This document shows positions 6,101-7,711 of a stretch of 7,711 nt of DNA, in pieces (the first letter of the stretch is position 1; each line of letters begins with the position of its first letter). The position numbers were made by a program, and so were the translations under genes. Below the pieces are notes generated by a model, which saw nothing but the letters and a program-made list of their open reading frames with translations, was not told the origin of the DNA and did no database searches. The DNA is from Anaerolineae bacterium (GTDB taxonomy: Bacteria; Chloroflexota; Anaerolineae; Aggregatilineales; Phototrophicaceae), in NCBI GenBank assembly GCA_019912905.1, contig JAIOHO010000515.1, positions 1-7,711 of the forward strand. The letters are read 5' to 3'.

Positions 6101-7708
6101 TTAACTTCCCTCGATGTGATGATACAGGAGGAAATTGCCTCTCACATCAACAAGCTGCCACCCGAATTGTTCTGGTTGTCCTCTGAACAACAGTCTGACA
6201 GGGTCCACCGCATCAGACACCCATTCAATATTCTGTTCCTGGAGATACTGCCAGGCCGTGCCGCTTTCGATATAGTCAAATACATCTGTGTTGACTTTTC
6301 CATCCAGGTTGACAATCCGGTCACGAAAATATCCCAGCGTGCCGCTCTGGGGAGCACCTACCACTGCGTCTGAGGGAACATAATCGCTCACCAGGGAAAT
6401 CTGATTCCAATAAGACTCCCCCGTGAAGGATTTGCCAAAGTGCGACAAACCCAGCAGCCCAATCGAAATGAGCGCCAGTACACTGCACAAAGCTAGCGAT
6501 ATTCGTGGCAGGCGAGTGAATAGCCACCTAAGCACGAGGACGATGATGATCGCTGATAGCAGCGATATCGGGGTGAAGTAGCGGTCGTAGAACCAGCCTG
6601 CCACAAGCTGTGTTGTGTACCAGATGATCAACAGCACACTGAACAATAGCAGGCATAATCCAAAATAGATTGTGCGGCGCTGTGCCACAGATAATGTGTT
6701 GTTCGCTGCTTGCACTACGAATGTCTTGCACAAACGCCATGCCAGTGCAATCACGACAATAGTCAGCACCAGCCGTATCAAATCGCAGAAAATGTTCTCG
6801 TCGAGATTGCCAAAATAGGCAGCAGGCATGGTATTTTTGAGCAGCGCGGTCAGGGCATACCTGACTCGCATCTCCATGGTCGATTCATAAAAGGAGCCAG
6901 AACCGACTTGTAGTGCCTGTCCGCTGGATGGGAGCAGCGCTCCGAACTGCGTTAGATTAAAGAACCACCACGGCGACGAAACCAACAAGGCTGTTATGCC
7001 CAGAAAAGTCGCACGTTGGAATGCTGAAAACAAACCCTCTCGCAAGCGAGATACAAGATAAAACAGGGTGAAGACGACCACAAAAATCGCGGCATCAATT
7101 CGTGTGAGCACCAGAAGACCTAGAATCATCCCAAACACAAGGAGTCCAATAAGCGTCTTTTCTCTGCCGGTTTGGTAAAAGCGCCACACCAGAAGGTACA
7201 TGAACAATGTGAGGCCCGTTTCTAGCCCATTGAGATAATTCAACAGAATATGCAAACTGACCAGATAGACAAACATAGTCAGGTAAAACGCAAGCTTGCG
7301 TTTGTTCTCACTTTGCGGGGCCAGAAAGTCGCGGACCAGCAGAGCCAATACGTAAGCGGAACTCAGGTAGACGAACCATTGAAATCCGACCACAAATCGG
7401 ACAGCGAGCATTCGGTCTTCACCGGCGATGAGAAACAACGGAATGGTCAGGAAAACAAACAGCGGCTGGAATCCGTTTGTCAGGTGCTCGCCATCAATGG
7501 TGATACCTTTGCCCAGCGCAATATTGCGGGACACACTGAACGCATAGTAGCCATCATCGATCAAGGGTGCCGCCATAGCATAGGGTTCTGGGCGCAGCGC
7601 GAGAGCACCAATCATTACGGCCAGTATGATGACGTACATTTTGATTAACGAATGAGCGTTGTTCTGTAGGTTCATCAAATGCGTAGAAAGGGTTTTTGCA
7701 TGGTCCAT
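6101..7708 (-). CDS. Polytopic membrane glycosyltransferase of GT-C type (GT39/ArnT-like)
   Basis: A 535-residue integral membrane protein. About twelve hydrophobic segments can be picked out, near 24-48, 82-97, 103-128, 139-157, 161-178, 184-202, 205-221, 232-252, 311-326, 346-370, 377-396 and 400-421, followed by a soluble tail of about 110 residues. The first external loop holds IDDGYYAFSVSRN (50-62) with the paired Asp51-Asp52 expected of GT-C enzymes, then TNGFQPLF (77-84). NGLETG (160-165), TRIDA (202-206) and YDRYFTP (374-380) are also typical of this group. Such enzymes transfer sugars from polyprenyl-phosphate donors on the outer face of the membrane to lipids, proteins or polysaccharides; the acceptor here is unknown. 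ATG 7706-7708 is only three bases from the window edge, so the ribosome binding site is unseen and a start further upstream is possible. It is convergent with the sugar locus and lower in GC, so probably functionally separate. Confidence 0.78.
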   Translation of the reverse strand: MDHAKTLSTHLMNLQNNAHSLIKMYVIILAVMIGALALRPEPYAMAAPLIDDGYYAFSVSRNIALGKGITIDGEHLTNGFQPLFVFLTIPLFLIAGEDRMLAVRFVVGFQWFVYLSSAYVLALLVRDFLAPQSENKRKLAFYLTMFVYLVSLHILLNYLNGLETGLTLFMYLLVWRFYQTGREKTLIGLLVFGMILGLLVLTRIDAAIFVVVFTLFYLVSRLREGLFSAFQRATFLGITALLVSSPWWFFNLTQFGALLPSSGQALQVGSGSFYESTMEMRVRYALTALLKNTMPAAYFGNLDENIFCDLIRLVLTIVVIALAWRLCKTFVVQAANNTLSVAQRRTIYFGLCLLLFSVLLIIWYTTQLVAGWFYDRYFTPISLLSAIIIVLVLRWLFTRLPRISLALCSVLALISIGLLGLSHFGKSFTGESYWNQISLVSDYVPSDAVVGAPQSGTLGYFRDRIVNLDGKVNTDVFDYIESGTAWQYLQEQNIEWVSDAVDPVRLLFRGQPEQFGWQLVDVRGNFLLYHHIEGS

Positions 7709-7711
7709 TAT

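Noticed and set aside
5781..6104. Plus-strand open frame of 107 codons after the PLP enzyme gene
   Set aside because: TTG start without a sound ribosome binding site, no recognisable family, and its end overlaps the end of the opposing membrane-protein gene.

Overview
The window carries six protein-coding genes and no RNA gene. Five on the plus strand (1-5713) are GC-rich, closely spaced and look like a carbohydrate or polyol catabolic locus. The sixth (6101-7708, minus strand) is a visibly less GC-rich, convergent gene for a polytopic membrane protein. The enzyme mix, GC-rich codon use, GTG starts and GGGGCAC-type intergenic palindromes would fit a free-living bacterium, possibly Chloroflexota (Anaerolineae-like). 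That placement is a guess from general impression, not from a marker gene.

Layout: 1-396 is the 3' part of an amidohydrolase-2 (COG3618, lactonase-like) gene cut by the window edge. 414-1178 encodes a xylose-isomerase-like TIM-barrel protein (sugar phosphate isomerase/epimerase, COG1082). 1165-2274 and 2347-3447 are tandem paralogous Gfo/Idh/MocA NAD(P)-dependent dehydrogenases, with some blocks of near-identical DNA between them. A hairpin with a short T run (3485-3510) follows. Then come an extended SDR of the NAD-dependent epimerase/dehydratase family (3552-4532) and a PLP-dependent class V aminotransferase-fold enzyme of the isopenicillin-N-epimerase-like type (4565-5713). A perfect 9-bp hairpin (5731-5752) ends the plus-strand block. 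5714-6100 has no convincing gene. 6101-7708 encodes a GT-C-like glycosyltransferase.

How the genes may work together: lactonase, TIM-barrel isomerase/lyase and two dehydrogenases are the parts list of an oxidative sugar or cyclitol pathway. One attractive reading is a redox-neutral route in which one dehydrogenase makes a keto-glycoside, the TIM-barrel enzyme cleaves or isomerises it, and the second dehydrogenase reduces the product. Substrates cannot be read from the sequence. The SDR and PLP enzyme have their own ribosome binding sites and follow a terminator-like hairpin, so they may be a second transcription unit or be reached by read-through.

No CRISPR array, transposase, phage gene or tRNA was seen. 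The features most worth a second look are the mosaic tandem duplication, the 72-bp leader between the two paralogs with mutually exclusive hairpins over the ribosome binding site, the related palindromes at 2291-2313 and 5731-5752, and the unexplained pairing of the SDR and PLP enzymes with sugar-pathway genes.
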